From: Niveomyces insectorum RCEF 264
Taxonomy: Eukaryota > Ascomycota > Sordariomycetes > Hypocreales > Cordycipitaceae
DNA: 64,000 bases
Assembly (NCBI GenBank): GCA_001636815.1
Contig: AZHD01000002.1
Span: 1,899,313-1,963,312 of the forward strand
Reading direction: 5' to 3'
The notes beneath the pieces are model-generated. The model did no database searches and was not told the origin of the DNA. It worked only from the letters and a program-made list of their open reading frames with translations. The translations under genes were made by a program, and so were the position numbers. This document shows positions 36,679 through 48,000 of this stretch, one piece after another. Within the stretch, counting starts at the first letter, position 1. Each line of letters begins with the position of its first letter.

Positions 36679-37385
36679 GGTTGTGGTATGACCCGGACGT
36701 CGTGTTATTGAATACCGGACAAGCATAGCTGCCCGTTTACTACCAAACCGTGAACCAAGTAGATATAGATAGGTAGAACACAACGTATAAACGCAAAATA
36801 AACAGAATTAAACCCGAACACCGGAATACAAAAGCAGCGCTAAAACGGCCATGTCGACGCCGATTTGTGGTCAGGCCGCAAACTGCATATAATTTCTCAT
36901 AACTAGGCTATGCTACTTGATATATTGCGAGTGAAAACGTACATTTGATGACTAATAATAAGTGACTTGAAACCACTGAATAGAGTCATTTGATGCCTGA
37001 ATTCTAAGGGTACAATCCGGCCCGAACAAAGGAATAATAGCTGGGCATTCACGCGCTGTGGCAACTTAAGGCAATGTTTTTTTTAAGTGGGTCCGATATG
37101 ATAGCCCCGTTGATAGGAAAATATTCAGAAAAAAAAAGTTGGGTTTTCCATCCTTCTCTCCTTTTCCCCCCTGCTTTTTGCTTCACGACGATTCATCCAT
37201 CAAAAGGAAGCATATCTTCCCATCTTTGTTTGCCGTCGTCTGCACAATCTTCTCCTTCTCTTCTTCATCCCTTTTGACTTCTCCTTCTTTCACACTCTCA
37301 CACTAATCCGAATCCCTTTCTTCTCTGCATCTTCGCCAGAACTTCACGTAACGTTAGGCAGCATCAAACACTACAATCGTGCAAA
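36679..37385. promoter_or_regulatory. DBP2 promoter and leader region
   Basis: A 707-base AT-rich segment that turns into a strongly pyrimidine-rich leader (about 37140-37330) just before the DBP2 ATG, typical for highly expressed fungal genes. No other gene is visible. Confidence 0.55.
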
Positions 37386-40208
37386 ATGTCTCACGGCGGA
37401 GGTTATGGATCGCGCGGTGGCGGTGGCTATTCTAATGGCGACCGCGGCGGCGGTTATTCTAATGGTCATGGGTACGTGCTTGTCGTGACGCTGATTGTCG
37501 CTTGATGTCGCTGAAGCCCAGCTATGGGCTCTCGGTTTCCGATCGTTCTATCCGGCCATCGCGGCTGCTACAGTTTCTGTGGTTCTGTCTTTTTTCTGTT
37601 CTCTTCCTCAAATTTCTTCAGCTGACTGACTTTCGCAGTTCTTCGAACGGCTACCAAGGCGGCGGCGGTTACGGAGGCGGCGGCTACAGTGGTGGTGGCT
37701 ACGGAGGCGGCGGTGGCGGTTACGGGGGCGGTGGTGATCGCATGTCTAACCTCGGTGCCAATCTGCACAAACAGGAATGGGGTGAGTTTGTTATCTTTTT
37801 TTTATTTTTTGGCTTTTGGTTTGGGTCCTGGCAAGAAAACCTTGGATCCAGTCTTGCAACATTTCTAACATGTTATTGCGCGCACCTTTTTTAGACATGG
37901 CTACTCTTCCCAAGTTCGAAAAATCGTTCTATAAGGAACACGCCAGCGTGTCCCAGCGTTCGGCTGGCGAAGTCGAAAAGTTCCGTCGCGAGCATGCCAT
38001 CTCCGTGGTTGGTCGCGATGTTCCCAAACCCGTCGAGACCTTCGACGAGGCGGGCTTTCCCCGTTATGTTATCGACGAGGTGAAGGCCCAGGGTTTCCCG
38101 GCCCCTACAGCCATCCAGTCCCAGGGTTGGCCTATGGCTCTTTCTGGCCGCGACGTCGTGGGTATTGCCGAGACCGGCTCTGGAAAAACGCTTACCTACT
38201 GCCTTCCTTCCATCGTCCACATTAATGCGCAGCCTCTGCTGGCACCCGGCGACGGCCCCATCGTCCTTGTTCTTGCCCCCACGCGCGAGCTTGCCGTCCA
38301 GATCCAACAGGAAATCACCAAGTTTGGCCGATCTTCGCGCATCCGCAACACGTGCGTTTATGGCGGTGTTCCCAAGGGGCCCCAAATCCGCGATTTGTCC
38401 CGTGGCGTTGAGGTCTGCATTGCGACGCCCGGCCGTCTGATTGACATGCTCGAATCGGGCAAGACCAATCTCCGCCGCGTCACTTACCTAGTTCTGGACG
38501 AGGCTGACCGCATGCTCGACATGGGTTTTGAGCCGCAAATTCGCAAAATTATCTCGCAAATCCGCCCGGACCGGCAGACGCTCATGTGGTCCGCGACGTG
38601 GCCGAAGGAGGTCCGCAATCTCGCATCGGATTTCTTGACGGACTTTATTCAAGTCAACATTGGCTCTTTGGACCTGTCCGCAAACCACCGCATCACCCAG
38701 ATCGTGGAAGTTGTTTCGGAGGGCGAAAAGCGTGACCGCATGATCAAACACCTAGAGAAGGTGATGGACGACAAGGAATCGCAAAACAAGGTTCTTATTT
38801 TCACGGGTACAAAGCGTGTCGCCGACGAGATCACGCGCTTCCTTCGACAGGATGGTTGGCCTGCATTGTGTGAGTTTTATCCCTTTCTCCCCTCATAAGA
38901 CTTCATACACTATTTTCCCTTCTTTTTTCTTTTTTTCCCTATTGGTTCTCCATTATGCTTTGGAACGTTGCTGACAAAAGCCTTTTTTCCCCTGCCTCAG
39001 CTATTCACGGCGACAAACAGCAGAACGAGCGCGATTGGGTTTTGGATCAATTCAAGACCGGCAAGTCTCCTATCATGGTTGCCACCGATGTGGCCTCCCG
39101 TGGTATCGGTATGTGTCACACCAATACATGTTTACATCAAGCCCCTGAGGATTTTCCTCTCTACCCATTCCTCCCCCGCGTCCTCCCCTCTCCTCCCCCC
39201 TCCCCCTTTTCCCCCCCTTTTTAGCAACTTCCAGCGGCATTCGAGCTTTGCTGTGCTTTACTCTCATGTTTAGGGGCTTTCTTGATTGCGCGAATGTGAA
39301 TTTGCCTGGCCTGGAGCTTTTGCGAGTTCTTCTTCTGAGAACACGATGTCTTGGATCAGCTGCTGTATAACAACGCGCACGCTTTCGTTGCTGCGCTCGT
39401 GGTTCTGTTCTTGCACCTTTGTTTCCTCCATGGTGCAGGTGTGGAGCCGGCATGGCTTAGATTCTCTGCTCTTTCTGATCGAGTTGTCTCGAAAATGCCC
39501 GGAGCAGGTCCAAGGTATCATCGAGCAAATCGTACTTTCTTCCAGGCCGATCTAATTTCCGCAACAGACAGCCCGTATGCTCAGGAGCAAAGTGTCAAAC
39601 GGGTTTCAGATGATAAGACGTGGCTTTTTTGGCCGCATCTGTTCGAGCTGGGACGTTGCTATACATGTCGTGCTTCTTCTTTTCCGCTAACCTGCTTGAA
39701 ACAAAAAAGACGTGCGCAACATCACTCACGTCATCAACTATGATTATCCCAACAACTCGGAGGATTACATTCACCGTATCGGCCGAACTGGTCGTGCTGG
39801 CGCCAACGGAACTGCCATCACCTTTTTTACCACTGACAGTGAGTAGCTCCCCTTTTTTTTCGTCTTTCCTTTTCAAATCTGCTATGGCTTGCGGGCTCGG
39901 TTGCTAACCAGTGATTCCCACAGATGCGAAGCAGGCCCGCGATCTTTTGTCGGTGTTGCAGGAGGCCAAGCAGCAGATTGAGCCCCGATTGGCCGAGATG
40001 GCGAGATACGGCGGTGGTGGCGGCGGCGGCCGGTACGGTGGCTACCGTGGTCGCGGTGGCGGTCACGGAGGCCACGGCGGTGGCCACAGAGGTACGTGAA
40101 CACCGGAGATTATTACAATCACTTGCATTCTCTTTGACCGCGTTGGCTTGCTAACATCGACTATTAGGCGGCGCAAACGCGTTGCCGATCGGCAACCGAC
40201 GGTGGTAA
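37386..40208 (+). CDS. DBP2: DBP2 DEAD-box RNA helicase (p68/DDX5 family)
   Basis: Seven exons: 37386-37471, 37639-37781, 37895-38869, 39001-39108, 39710-39838, 39924-40091 and 40168-40208; 549 residues. The N-terminus is Gly/Tyr/Ser-rich. All helicase motifs are present: Q motif (GFPAPTAIQSQGWP), I (AETGSGKT, about residue 170), Ia (PTRELAVQ), DEAD (about 278), SAT, V (ATDVASRGID) and VI (HRIGRTGRAG). The C-terminus is an RGG-like Gly/Arg/His tail. In yeast Dbp2 acts in ribosome biogenesis, mRNP assembly and nonsense-mediated decay. The fourth intron is 601 bases, about five times the others, and splits the RGI/D codon of motif V; see the separate entry. The gene is followed by a long gene-poor region. 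Confidence 0.95.
39109..39709 (+). promoter_or_regulatory. Long DBP2 intron, candidate autoregulatory element
   Basis: Donor GTATGT, branch CGCTAACC about 25 bases before the acceptor, and acceptor AAAAAG. It opens with a C-rich stretch (39140-39222) and then a GC-rich, non-repetitive body (39240-39680) unlike the other introns here. If retained, translation from exon 4 stops at 39222-39224, giving a helicase cut before motif VI with a Pro-rich tail. Budding-yeast DBP2 has an unusually long intron (about 1 kb) in the corresponding place between motifs V and VI, reported to mediate negative autoregulation. The shared position and length bias suggest the same control, which is inference here. 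Confidence 0.6.
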
Positions 40209-41644
40209 GCATGCCCGCGCATTGACGATCGACTGAAGAACTCCGGGGTTGCGGGTTTTCTCTGCTGCTGGGCTTGAAGCCCTTTTTTCTTACTGTTAGA
40301 ACGTGGTTATTTCTGATTCTACTTCACGTACCACGTCTTTCTTTTTATCATCCACTTCGTTTTCAAACCCCCTTTTTTAAACCCATGTTGTTTCTTTCAT
40401 CTTTTTAATTCAACGGTTCCCCCTGTTTTGTTTCCCTGCGAAGTTCGGTTGGCGTTTCTCTAGATTAGGTAAAAGAAAAAAAACAAAGCAAGATTTTCTA
40501 GACATAACTCGAGTCGTTTTTATTACCATTGACAAAGTTTACTTTACCCCGGAGACGACTCGGTAGTGGGATTTCGCTGGCTTTAACTTTTAGTTATTAA
40601 CCTCGCATCAAACAACAAGATTGATCTTTTGCCCTTTCCTAAATCTTTCATGCAACAAATTCCCCCCCCCCCCTTTTCAAACTACGTATATGTATATATG
40701 CCCCGGAAGGACTATCAAGGAAAACACGGTTCCGGCTGCGATTTTTCACTCAAGAGAACCGATCAGCCGCTGCTCGTCTGATCGATTTTCGTGATGCCAA
40801 TGCTTTGAGTTGGGAGTTCCCATCTTTTGATTTGTTCCATGAAAGAAAGGGCACATTCTCGTCTACAAGCAATGCGCAGGCTCAATTTAACGGCGGAATG
40901 GGGTGTGAAGCTTCGGACGATGCTCTCAGCCTCGTTGGCATGTTTTGATCTTTTGTATAGGACGTTCTCATTCATCTCACTCTCTATATAAACTCTTTTC
41001 GTCCGCCTTTCATCTGGCAGCTCCCTAGAACAGCGTACTAGGGAAAAACAGCTTCCACGCCATAACATTCGTTTGCATTGATCTTCGACAGGAGTTCTTA
41101 TTTTCTTCTTACTTCGCAATGTTGCGGCCCCCCCTTCTCCCGTCGTCATGATATCAACTACGTAGTAATGACACCGTAACAAAACACGACGAGATTTGTC
41201 TTGCCGGGGTCTCCCTTTGAAATGCAATTGCCCCATCAGCTTCTTGTGTTGAAGGCATTCTCGAAAAATAATGGAGGAATACGGCGAACATCCAGTGTCG
41301 TATGGGCATATTACGAAGGATGCAATATTACTCTACATAGGAGAAGTACTACGTGCAGTCTTCCGCTCGTCCTCGTCCCTGCTTTTTCCCTTTCTCCTAT
41401 GTTGGCATAGCGGGAAATCGTCTGCGTGCTTCAAGCCAAGTTGACGGCACACTTAGCTTAGCCTCTTACGACCCACGAAACAATACGATTGATTACAACT
41501 ATTTTGGTGCATGAAGGGGGGAGGAGAATTTCCGGAGCGTCAACGTCTTTTTCTTTCTGCACAGGTTTTGGGGGGAACTGGGTTGGCTAGCAGGCGCGCG
41601 ATGCAACCCTGGGGCGTGGTGTCGAAAGCAAGCTAATGCCAGTG

Positions 41645-41688
41645 TTTTTTTTCTTTCTTTCCTTTCCTTTCCTTTTCCTTTTCCTTTC
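41645..41688. repeat. Pyrimidine microsatellite (CTTT/CCTTT units)
   Basis: Tandem T-rich units of the form CTTT, CCTTT and CCTTTT lie in the gene-poor island. It is simple sequence with no coding value. Confidence 0.8.
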
Positions 41689-43254
41689 CACGCTACGCCG
41701 GTACTACTCCGTACGAACCACGAACTTGTTCCTTGTTCTTTACCATTGATGGACTGGTCTCCTCCATGGTTCCGGGTTTCGGCTAACTGAAGGAAGGAAG
41801 GGGGCCCAACATGCAAACGAATGCACAAAGGGATGAATGTTCATGGTTGCCGCGGACCCCATAGCGCCGGGAATTCAAGGACCGGACTCGCAGCGCCTAG
41901 TCTCCAATCCAACATCCGAAACCCTTTTTTTGTCCTTTTCTTTGACGATGGAGTACGGAGCGATATCTGCAACTCTGGACGACTACTGGCCGCCGACCAG
42001 CGTGGCGAATGGAGGCTTTTGGTGGTCATGTATCCCATCCGGACGGATTGCGACGCATGCGTGGTTCCGAAGTAGAAATTTTTTTTTTTCCAAAGAACAG
42101 GAACGTAGATATGGCATGTCTTTCGGGGCAGGCCGACCACTTGACCAAAGAACGGCCGTACGTTTAATACGAAGGACGCAAGGCAAACGCCGAAGCCAAA
42201 AGCCCAGGAAAGAAATAAAAATCAAAAAAATCAACAAATCAAAGAATCAAAAAAACAGATGCAACGCTACGAGGTATTACGGAGTACTCCGATCCTCACA
42301 GGCGATAGAAACAGGTAATTGGCGCCGAGAAAGGAGCAAAAATGCAGGAAAGCCGACCGGGGCGACAAAATGCGACGAACTCCCCCCCTTTTCCCGGGGT
42401 TGCCCAGCCCCCTTTTTCCTCCTCCCTTACGACTTTCGAGTATTGTTACTCCGTATGTACTTCATACTTCTCAAAGCGAGATCCGTCGGCTGCGGCGGGT
42501 CTGGCGCGCCTTTTCCTCACAAACCTCGCTCGCCCTCATGTCATTCTTTGAAAGGGGCGGTTCTCCCCCATCTCACACTGTAACAACGAGACGTCGCGAC
42601 GTATCAAAGATGCGTGCGTGCTCCTACCACGCCGCACTTGGAGGTTTTGCTCCGTATTGTACAAATACGTTTCGGTACGCGTTCCCGCGCACTCGTCGTC
42701 GGTACGTCGTATGGAACATCGTAAGTACTTTTGGTCCCCGCAAACTTGGCGCCCGCCCGACCCATCCCATTGTTTTTGCGGAAAGGAATCTTGTGCCACA
42801 TTTGAAATTACATATAGCATGGTGCAGGCCTGTTTTGAGTACCTCCATATGTGGTATGTATCTCACTTCGCGGTATCTCCTTTCCGTCTTGTATATGGCA
42901 TTGTACATAGGACCCCCGTCCATACCCTGTGGGAACGTTCGTCCTTAATTACTCCGTATTCCGAAAAGATATTCGTTCTGTTAGAAATTTGAAATGATTC
43001 AGGAGCTGCGGGGGGAACAACGACCATAAACGAGCATGTATCATCACGAAGCACGTCGCCATATTTTCGGAAAACACATTATACTACGCACGATGTACAA
43101 AGACTGGACAAGAGTGAGGACAAACATGGGAGTATGATCTGATCATATCCGTCTACATACGGGAAAAAAAAAGTCGACAGAATGCGGCAAGAAAGGGCCA
43201 TGTGTTCTGGACACGTCCATTGCGGAAGCATACAAGCAGGGATCGCCAACCAGT

Positions 43255-43294
43255 TTACTCCGTACTCCGTATGGGACTCCGAGGTACGGAGTAA
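43255..43294. repeat. 11-bp perfect inverted repeat built from the TACGGAGTA word
   Basis: TTACTCCGTAC at 43255-43265 is followed, after an 18-base spacer that holds another copy, by its exact reverse complement GTACGGAGTAA at 43284-43294. It could form a hairpin or a paired binding site. Confidence 0.85.
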
Positions 43295-44910
43295 TACTGT
43301 CCGGAAAGACTTGCTTCAGGCAATGCAAAATTGTACGAACAAGCAAACACAAACTTGAAACAGAGCGTGTTTGTTTTTATGTGCCCAAAAGAAACACTTG
43401 GTGCGGAATAACGGTCGTCCTACTCGTAGGGAAACGCGTCTGAACCGGGTTATCGGAAACCGCTCGCTAACATTAACACTTGAGAAACGAGAACTAACGA
43501 TCAAAACTGCTGCCCGGCTAGACAAATGTGCCGCAAACCTTCTGTGAGCAAAAAAGCCCAGCCCTTTCGCGACGACGACTACGACATACAGAGTATAGTC
43601 GCCCCACTAAAAAACAAAAAAAGCCATGGGACAGTGGGAAGACTAATCAAATATACGGTGTATATGTACTTTGTAAGCGCAATGGTGTGTGCTGTTGGCC
43701 TTAGTGTCAACCCGAGAAGCTGGATCGGTCCAACGAGCCTAAGATCTGTGTGGAACGGAAAAAAAAGGTGTAGTCCGTGCCAACTAAGCAAGATGGTAGC
43801 TCGACACGCACGGTATTACTCTGTACAGTGGGTTATGCTCTAGTTGTAAACCGACGATAAACATGGGATGTATAAAAACTCCGTATGAAGTTTTTGTGTG
43901 TGTATCCCGTTTTTGTTCGGAGCATGACTTTCATTTACCACGACGGTGTCTGGATGCCATGTCGACTTTCTTTGCATACGGAGTATGACTGACCCTGGCG
44001 GATGCATGCTTCCCGGCCAGCATGGTGCCATAGACCCAGGGCGTCGTACGGAAGTAATATCGCTTCGTACAACCCACAGCAGTGTCTTCGTGGCTCAGAC
44101 AAGTACTTGATCACTCGCGGTCCTGGAGCCAGCGTACATACGGGCTACTCTGCCCGCGTTGAAGCGTCGAACGTCGCTGGCAGGTCACGCAGGTGAGCAA
44201 AAGATGCCATCTGCAAACGTACAATACGAAGTACGGACTACAGGCGTACTACCCCCACGACGAGGCTCCAGGCGCGGGACATCAGACGAGAGGACGGCTT
44301 ACCTTCAGGGCGTTTCCTCTCTCTGAAAAAACAGCCAGCAGTGCCGGCGTGGTCTAGTTGCCTCCAGTGGCCTCAAGCGCGAGATGGCCACGCCGTTCGT
44401 TATTGTGCCCCGTTGATGCTGCGGCTGCCGCATGTCGTTGCCGCTGCCGCGGCCGCCGGCGCATAGCTTATTCGATCGCGGGTTCGCACGTCCGGGGTCC
44501 CGTCCACGCCGGTAGTTGCAAAGTGGAGTTCGAACCTTGCAATGAAGTGCGAGAGTAGGACATATGTGTGCAACTAGTTGTACAACTACAGCTTCACGCG
44601 ATGATGCCTGCGATGGCTACGAAGCCGGTGGTGGGACGCACAGCCGCCCGGCTCCCTCCCCCCTGCGCCCAAAGAGGATTCACTACCGTATGTGCTAAAG
44701 AACTCATCGAACCAAACCATGCGAAAGCTTTTCTGGGGTCTAATCGTACATACAGAGTTGTAGTTGGCACAAGCACGAGGGGGCATGTTTGCACTATTGC
44801 ATCCCTCTAGAGATTGGTGTTCGCCCCAATGTTCTGGGGTTTTTTATCCTGGGCTAATTTCTGGACCAGCGCCGGCTTACAATTCTATCTAGCAAGACAT
44901 ACACGACGCG

Positions 44911-45020
44911 CCAGCGCCAACGCCAGCGCCAGCGCCAGCATCGAGCCCAGCACCAACACCAGCGCCAGCACCAGCACCAGCGGCGGCACCAACACCAGCA
45001 CCAGCACCAGCACCAGCACC
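44911..45020. repeat. Minisatellite with CCAGCR hexamer units
   Basis: About eighteen imperfect hexamers of the types CCAGCG, CCAGCA and CCAACA run in tandem over 110 bases, GC-rich against its surroundings. No gene frame around it is supported, so it is treated as non-coding tandem DNA. Confidence 0.85.
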
Positions 45021-48000
45021 GGCCGCGTTAGATCTGCCCGTGCTCAGGGGCAGTATGCAAAAAGGGGGACCAGCTAACAGAGCCGGACAGTACAGTAGTA
45101 GCTGTAGGCACATGGATTCACGCACAACATTCGCTCAGCGCGAGTAGATCTGGAACAGATTTCTGATTATTTTAGTCCCCGTCACATTGTGCCAACGGGC
45201 CCCAAACCGGGCGCCTGGTAGGGAGGAGCACCGGCGTACTTTGTCGGTTTAAGCTTTTTAAGACCCTGCCTTTTTGTTTTTTTGGTGTGAGACAGCGGGA
45301 AAGCAAGTACGAAGTAAGTAGAGGAGAGATCAAGCAACAACAGGCGACCTGGGGTAGTTGTAGTCTACTGTAAGGGGAGTGATTCTCTGTTTTTTTGCAC
45401 CGCGCCTATCGTGACATACGACTAACCGAAATATATACATATATAAGTTGGGGGTTACTTTCGTGCTATCTACCAAAGCAATTGTTGCATGGGATCTCGC
45501 GTCCCATAAGCACTGTGTCTATTTTTCATCCACACATTAAAAACATCCGTAATGTAGTACGGAGTAACCACATATTATGAGACGTAAAGGTCAAGACGAA
45601 AGGAAAGAAAAAGGAGAGGAGGAAACTTGGAATTCTTTTTTTCAGCTCTTCGCAAAAAATAGTCCGTCCTTTGTGGAGGCAGCCGAGGAATGGCGTACCG
45701 TAGACCCCCCGGAGAAAATAAACAGCTGGTGAAGAGCACGAAAGGGAAAGGTTTTCCGTGCAAATTTCAACAACAAAAAAGAGCATACAAAGGTTGCAGA
45801 ACCCCATGCGCTATGTCTACACCCCGGCGCGCCTAGAGACACAAAGACAAATATACGGAACAATACGACCAGACTGAAGCAGAAGACGAAGAAAAGAACA
45901 ATGAATCCATACTCGTACATACTCGTACACCTGGAAACGGACATTTGGATCCGGCTTTGCAAAAGCGATACGGACGAAGGAGGTGTGGTGGAAATTCCGG
46001 GCGATCCAATGCTTCCTCACCTGGTTTTTCTTTGTTTATTCTTTCCTGATCGCCTTTCCGTTTCCCCTTTCTCTCGTTTCCTTTTCTTTTTTCTTTGTTT
46101 TCTCTTATTGTACGTGCCCATCACATGGTAATCAAATTACACATGACACAAAAAAAGACGACTACGTTTTTCATACTCCCGACTCACGCGTTTTGTGGAA
46201 GCACGTCCGGGGCTCTTCTCTGCATTTTCAAAAGCCGATCGGGTATGGCCGGGTTTTCGTTCCCGGGACGTATACGGAGTACATTGTTCAGACCCAACAT
46301 CGTAGGTATTACGGAGTATTTCTCTCAGTAGTAGGTGGTCCGTCCGGTCCTCGCAGCGGCGAGTGGATGCTCTGGCTCGGCTATCAGAACAATTGGCTTT
46401 ATTTCGGAGTATATTTCTGTTTCTTGTCTCATGTATTTTCTTCACGGCGGAACCCGTTTTGAGCATTCCGTCTTTTGCAGGGAAATGTCATGATGGTGCA
46501 CTTTGAACCGAAATGGGACACAACAAAAGGAATGAACGACGTTTCTTGGTAGTTTCTGAACAAGAACAACTATACAGAGTACTTTGGTGCTCAGAGGATA
46601 TGGGCCAGCCGCCCCCCGGTTGCTGACGTTTTTATAGCCGACCTTGGTGGGACAGCGCAAAGGGCGTACGTATGTACAACTACGAAAGCCAAGCATATAT
46701 GTACCGCGCACGGTGCGTATATGTGTCGTAACAGCCCGCAACTCTCATCTTTCCTTTATTTTATTTTTTTTCTTTCTTGTAACAATGACCCACTCACACC
46801 GCCGCTTTCTTTTTCCTGTGACAAAATCCCTTTTCTTTTTCCTTTTTTTTGCTTTTTTTTTCGTCTCCCGCCTTCCTAATCTGATTCATTCTCCTGGAGC
46901 CTTTTTCTCATTTCCCCCATTTTATTTGTCCTTTCTTTCTTTGTTCCTTTGTCCCCCTCCGGTGCTTGCCGCCCGTCTGTACAGAGACATCCTCGCTCTG
47001 TTCCGAGTTCTTCTTTTCTCTTATATCTCGAAGGGTTACTCCGTAACGTCGTACGTTACTGACGTATTTCGGAGCGCGCAATTACTCCGTGGGCATGCAT
47101 GTCGGGGAAATTCACGAGTACAAAAGCAAAAAAAAAAATACGGGGTTTTATCGGAGAGGGTAAGGGGGGCAGGGTAGAAAACTGAACTGCAAAAAACACC
47201 GAATTACCGATCTCTGGAACTCTCCGTTCGCCATGCTTACACGACGTCTACGGAGTAATAATACTTTGTACGTATGATCAGGGACCTGCAGCATTTTGAT
47301 CTTTTTGTGCTTATTGTTACCTGGTACTTTTATGCTGTACATATGCACTAAAGATGGGCGTTTTTGACGTATGTGGGACGACTATATACATACGTCGTAC
47401 CCGGTACTTCGTCAGCTTTTGGGGTGTCTGTTTTCTGTCGCGGCAGGCAGATTGCCCTATCCGTGCAAAATATGGGCGAGTAATAGTTGTACTCGGCGAA
47501 GATGCAACGAAAGACAGAACTTTTACGGGGGGGGGGATAAATACGAAGGGGTTCACTGGAAACACAAAGAAACGGTCGGTATCTCGCTTATTCCCACTGC
47601 AGTACATACGGGATACTGGACGTAGTATTGCCGAAGTATCTTTTGCGCCCGACGGCGGATTGTCCGCCGGAGAGGTCCCAGCGGTCGGAGCACAGCCGAA
47701 GCTGTCGAATGGTGTTGTCTCTCTTTTTTTTTTTCTCGGGGGGCTGCACATTTTTTTCTGCAAAGGCTGCTCTGTTTGCCAAAACGGGCTCGGTGCAACC
47801 GCGGGAAGAAAAGCAGTGTTTGTCAATTTTGCAACATGTCTCCTCATACATAAGGTACAAAGTATATTTTTTTGACAGAATTATTATGCGACACATTGCT
47901 TTTTTTTAATTTTTTTTATCTTTTTTCATGGTCGTCCGTTGCCACTCTTGTTATTCGTCACAAACCATTGTTTTCTTGTTTGGCTTTCAGCTTTTCACGG

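Noticed and set aside
41837..42583. 248-codon open frame on the plus strand in the gene-poor island
   Set aside because: It has an ATG but reads through A-rich simple sequence (Lys/Asn runs) and copies of the TACGGAGTA word; no domain is visible.
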